From Rickettsiales bacterium (GTDB lineage: Bacteria > Pseudomonadota > Alphaproteobacteria > TMED109), in assembly GCA_002689905.1 (NCBI GenBank), contig NZIN01000021.1, positions 1 to 32,523 on the forward strand: a stretch of 32,523 nucleotides of DNA, in the 5' to 3' direction. Every line of letters starts with the position of its first letter. The first letter of the stretch is position 1. Below, piece by piece: positions 29,701 through 32,523 of this stretch. A program made the translations under genes and the position numbers. The notes below the pieces were generated by a model. That model did no database searches and was not told where the DNA came from. It was given only the letters and a program-made list of their open reading frames with translations.

Positions 29701-31437
29701 ATGTCAACAATAATCAGAATAAAAAGAAGTACAGGAACATCGGCACCAGGAACACTTAAACTTGGTGAATTGGCGTTAACATATGGTACTGGTACATCGG
29801 GTAATCTTGGAGATAGATTATTTGCTGGTACTGGTGGTGTAGATGGTAGTGGAAATGCAAATAGTATTGATGTAATTGGTGGTAAATATTTTACCTCACT
29901 ATTTCCTAGTACAAACGGACAGGCAACTGCCGAAAAATTAATCACAACGGATTCAAATAACGCAATTGACCAATTAGTATTTGGTAACTCAAATACGGAC
30001 TCTGGTCAAATTACTTTTAATGAGGCAACTAACAACGGTTCAAACAATGTTGTTATTAAGGCTCCATTATCACTAACAAATTCATCTACAATTTATTTAC
30101 CAGATGGTGCTGGTAATACAGGACAATTTTTAAAAGTTATATCTGGTTCAGGTTCAAACACTACTTTAGGATTTGACGATGTAGATACAACACTTACATT
30201 AGAAGATAGTGCTGGTTCAACAATTAACTATGGTACAAACGCAACATTACTTTTAACTGGTGATGGAACGATTGATACTGCTGTAACTGCAAACACGGTT
30301 ACTATAAAAGTACAAGACGCAAGTATTGGAACAACTCAACTTACAGATGGTGGAGTTACAAATGTAAAACTTGCAAATCAAGGAGTAACAATTGGTACTT
30401 CAAGTGTTAACCTTGGTGCTACACAACAAGATATCGCTGGACTTAATAGTTTAGAAGTTGATGACTTAACTTTAAATGGTCAAGACATTTCAACAACTGC
30501 AAGTAATAAAAATGTTACTATATCTCCACACGGAACTGGAACGGTTACCGTACCAAGTGGATATAAAGACAGAAGTGGTTTTGCCGCTGATAGTTTGGCA
30601 ACAAAAGAATATGTTGATAGTGCTTCATCTGGTTTAGATGTTAAAGATAGTACAAGAGTTGCTACAACTGCAAACTTGGCTGCTACTTATGACCAATCAA
30701 ATGGAAGACTAGACAACTCTGGAACACAGGCCGCTCTATCAATAGACGGTGTTACTTTATCACTTAACGATAGAGTATTAGTTAAAGACCAAACAGAGGC
30801 AAGACAAAATGGAATTTATATTGTAGAAATAGTTGGAACTAATTCTACTAACTGGAGACTAACAAGGGCTCAAGACGCAAATGTTGGTTCAGAAATTACT
30901 GGTGGTACATTTACTTTCGTAGAAGAAGGTACTGCTAATAGTGATAACGGTTATGTATTTACTCACAATGGTACTCCTGTAATAACAGATAGTACACTTT
31001 CAAGTAATACTGAATTACCTGTATCACAATTCTCTGGTGCTGGTCAAGTAGTCGCTGGTGCGGCTATGGTAAAAGCAGGAAATACTTTAGATGTTAATGT
31101 AGATAACTCTTCAATAGAAGTAGTATCAGACGCATTACAAGTTAAGGCATTAGGAATTACTGCTGCTATGTTGGCAGGTTCTATACCTAACTCAAAATTA
31201 TCTGACCCTAATATTTCACTTGCAGGTGAAAGTGGTACTGGTTCAGTTGGATTGTCTGGAACATTAACTATTTCTGCTGGAGAAGGAATTGATACAACTG
31301 CTTCTGGTTCTGCAATTACAATTGCTGGAGAAGAGGCAAGTACAAGTAATAAAGGAGTTGCGTCATTTAATAGTACAAACTTCACGGTAACAAGTGGTGA
31401 TGTTGCATTGAATACTATTGACGGTGGTCTGTTCTAA
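29701..31437 (+). CDS. tail-fibre-like structural protein
   Basis: 578 residues. The N-terminus (I-I-R-I-K-R-S-T-G-T-S-A-P-G-T-L-K-L-G-E-L-A-L-T-Y-G) is the usual phage fibre start, in which a short strand is followed by L-x-x-G-E-L-A. The middle contains I-S-P-H-G-T-G-T-V-T-V-P (about 278-289), A-T-K-E-Y-V-D-S-A (about 300-308), and a conserved fibre module with N-D-R-V-L-V-K-D-Q-T-E-A-R-Q-N-G-I-Y (about 356-373). The end is V-A-L-N-T-I-D-G-G-L-F. Host recognition or fibre-shaft role is likely. There are no Cys. The stop shares a base with the next start (TAATG). Confidence 0.82.
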   Translation: MSTIIRIKRSTGTSAPGTLKLGELALTYGTGTSGNLGDRLFAGTGGVDGSGNANSIDVIGGKYFTSLFPSTNGQATAEKLITTDSNNAIDQLVFGNSNTDSGQITFNEATNNGSNNVVIKAPLSLTNSSTIYLPDGAGNTGQFLKVISGSGSNTTLGFDDVDTTLTLEDSAGSTINYGTNATLLLTGDGTIDTAVTANTVTIKVQDASIGTTQLTDGGVTNVKLANQGVTIGTSSVNLGATQQDIAGLNSLEVDDLTLNGQDISTTASNKNVTISPHGTGTVTVPSGYKDRSGFAADSLATKEYVDSASSGLDVKDSTRVATTANLAATYDQSNGRLDNSGTQAALSIDGVTLSLNDRVLVKDQTEARQNGIYIVEIVGTNSTNWRLTRAQDANVGSEITGGTFTFVEEGTANSDNGYVFTHNGTPVITDSTLSSNTELPVSQFSGAGQVVAGAAMVKAGNTLDVNVDNSSIEVVSDALQVKALGITAAMLAGSIPNSKLSDPNISLAGESGTGSVGLSGTLTISAGEGIDTTASGSAITIAGEEASTSNKGVASFNSTNFTVTSGDVALNTIDGGLF

Positions 31438-31817
31438 TGACCGCAATACTTAAACCAAAAAGAAGTTTTACAGCTTCTGCTGTTCCTCAATTATCTGATT
31501 TAGAAATTGGTGAATTAGCAATGAACATTGCTGACGGTAAGTTTTACACGAAGCAAAATGCGAACACTATTAGAGAAGTAGGTGGTGCTTCTGCTGTTAA
31601 TATCCAATCGGTATTACAAGCAGGTGCTGTTTCAACAACAGACTTAACCTTTAATAACGCAAACATTATTTTTGAAGGTAGCACAGCTGACGCCTTTGAA
31701 ACAACATTAACGGTAGAAAATCCGACTGCTGATAGAACGATTAAACTACCAGATTCTAGTGGAACACTAGCATTGACAGGAGATATTCTTGCCTTTGCTG
31801 TGGTATTTGGAGGATAA
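31437..31817 (+). CDS. short fibre-like protein sharing modules with other fibre genes
   Basis: 126 residues. The start (I-L-K-P-K-R-S-F-T-A-S-A-V-P-Q-L-S-D-L-E-I-G-E-L-A-M-N, then D-G-K-F-Y-T-K) is the typical N-terminal anchor of phage fibre proteins. The second half (F-E-G-S-T-A-D-A-F-E-T-T-L-T-V-E-N-P-T-A-D-R, then I-K-L-P-D-S-S-G-T) repeats a module seen in the 433-residue fibre at 17218. It lacks a receptor-binding tip, so it may be a truncated copy or a short connector. Coupled to the gene before it by TAATG. Confidence 0.72.
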   Translation: MTAILKPKRSFTASAVPQLSDLEIGELAMNIADGKFYTKQNANTIREVGGASAVNIQSVLQAGAVSTTDLTFNNANIIFEGSTADAFETTLTVENPTADRTIKLPDSSGTLALTGDILAFAVVFGG

Positions 31818-31820
31818 TAA

Positions 31821-32150
31821 ATGGCTAGTGCTTTTAAAAACGCAGGAATGACAAACTCGCAAGTTGATGATTCAACTGCAAATGTTTATACAGCACCATC
31901 AAATGGTACTGCTGTATTACACGCTGTTTACATTTCAAATACTTCAACTGATACACAAGCAGAAGTTGATGTAAAAATAACAATAGATGGTGGAACGACT
32001 TTTAAGACTATGATGTCCAATATTATCATTCCACAAAACAACACATTTATATTAGATAAACCTGTAAACCTTGAAGCAAATGACATTATAAGAGTTATTG
32101 CGTCTCACGGAAATACAGATACGGTAATGTCGGTATTAGAAAATACTTAA
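31821..32150 (+). CDS. small beta-rich virion-type protein
   Basis: 109 residues: A-F-K-N-A-G-M, then Y-T-A-P-S-N-G-T-A-V-L-H-A-V-Y-I-S-N, D-V-K-I-T-I-D-G-G-T, then L-D-K-P-V-N-L-E-A-N-D-I-I-R-V-I-A-S and the end V-M-S-V-L-E. The alternating strands and the x-A-N-D-x-I-x-V segment fit a small jelly-roll or Ig-like structural protein, a type frequently encoded between fibre genes in T4-like marine phages. No Cys. AGGA about ten bases before the ATG. Specific role unknown. Confidence 0.7.
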   Translation: MASAFKNAGMTNSQVDDSTANVYTAPSNGTAVLHAVYISNTSTDTQAEVDVKITIDGGTTFKTMMSNIIIPQNNTFILDKPVNLEANDIIRVIASHGNTDTVMSVLENT

Positions 32151-32173
32151 TAGTTTTTAGACGCTGGTTATTG

Positions 32174-32181
32174 TATAAATA
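32174..32181 (+). promoter_or_regulatory. T4-type late promoter
   Basis: Exact TATAAATA in the 56-base gap after 32150, 25 bases before the ATG at 32207, with GAAGAGGA as ribosome site. Same spacing as the promoters at 7733, 9393 and 29398. Confidence 0.8.
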
Positions 32182-32206
32182 TAAAGAAACGAAGAGGAAT
32201 AATTAA

Positions 32207-32523
32207 ATGGCATTAGCATTACCAACAGGAGCTTCACAAGCAGTAGCAGTAGACGCCGCTGGTTTTCAAATCTCTAACGAATATGCAATGCACGCCCTTA
32301 ACCGTGATGTTAATGGTCTCTTAATCTATACTAAAGTAAAATTAGATAGTAATGAGACAATTGAAGTTAACTCTGGTGAAGGATTTGGGTTTAATGGTTT
32401 TGAAGGACTTGCACTAGGTAAAGCAAGTGATGGTACAACGGTTCAGAATACACTACAAAGTGATTATGATGAAACAACGGACTCCCATTATCAAACAAAC
32501 GCAAAGTTTAGAAAGTATCAACA
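32207..32523 (+). CDS. structural-type protein, N-terminal part (truncated by window edge)
   Basis: 105 complete codons are visible and the frame is open at the window end. It begins A-L-A-L-P-T-G-A-S-Q-A-V-A-V-D-A-A-G-F-Q-I-S-N-E. It continues with A-L-N-R-D-V-N-G-L-L-I-Y-T-K-V-K-L, and then G-F-G-F-N-G-F-E-G-L. I cannot name it, but the context (late promoter, fibre genes) and composition suggest a virion protein of T4-like marine phages. Confidence 0.68.
   Translation, partial: MALALPTGASQAVAVDAAGFQISNEYAMHALNRDVNGLLIYTKVKLDSNETIEVNSGEGFGFNGFEGLALGKASDGTTVQNTLQSDYDETTDSHYQTNAKFRKYQ

Noticed and set aside
7765..32150. Diversity-generating retroelement acting on fibre tips
   Set aside because: Several fibre genes are present, but I saw no reverse transcriptase and no template/variable repeat pair.
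1..32523. tRNA genes, CRISPR arrays, integrase or insertion sequences
   Set aside because: No cloverleaf-like segment, regular spaced repeat, transposase or integrase motif was seen on either strand; a covariance-model tRNA scan was not possible.

Overview
This window looks like part of the genome of an AT-rich marine T4-like myovirus. The case rests on a run of T4-type baseplate genes (PAAR tip protein, gp25, gp6, a gp7-like protein, gp8, and a very large DUF4815-type structural protein) and on T4 late-promoter octamers (TATAAATA) placed just upstream of several start codons. The low GC content and the absence of any visible photosynthesis gene fit a phage of an AT-rich marine bacterium such as SAR11/Pelagibacter better than a typical cyanophage. 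The host is an inference only.

Layout. (1) 1-562: the end of a 2OG-Fe(II) oxygenase and a one-domain NfuA/NifU-type Fe-S carrier, on the + strand. (2) 567-1953: a compact minus-strand operon of six small genes. It has a near-perfect sigma70-type promoter (TTGACA-17-TAATAT, 1992-2020) and a Rho-independent terminator lying inside the 3' end of the Fe-S carrier gene. It is probably an early, host-polymerase-read unit. (3) 2028-18519: late tail genes on the + strand, including baseplate wedge genes and fibre-like proteins. One fibre-like protein ends in a domain with a plastocyanin-like copper ligand set, and another ends in a Cys-rich tip. (4) 18529-28770: an accessory island inside the tail region, described below. 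(5) 28774-32523: more small structural and fibre-like proteins, with two further late promoters.

The accessory island is the unusual part. It encodes four different radical SAM proteins, each with CxxxCxxC near the N-terminus and a Cys-rich SPASM-like C-terminus. With them are a cupin-like HxD...H protein, a second 2OG-Fe(II) oxygenase-like protein, a DUF115/MptE-like protein and several unknowns. The genes overlap or abut in one direction. Right after the cupin and the first radical SAM gene, and overlapping it, comes a structural-looking protein whose last 16 residues are CHSSCHSSCHGSRGRR, that is three Cys-His-x-Ser units and a basic end. My main hypothesis is a phage-encoded, late-expressed maturation system in which radical SAM/SPASM enzymes and iron oxygenases modify a virion protein, with the (CHxS)3 tail as the best substrate candidate. 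The phage's own Fe-S carrier could support these enzymes. Chemistry and substrate are not shown by sequence alone.

I saw no tRNA, rRNA, CRISPR array, transposase, integrase or reverse transcriptase. All family assignments were made by eye from motifs and gene order, without database searches.
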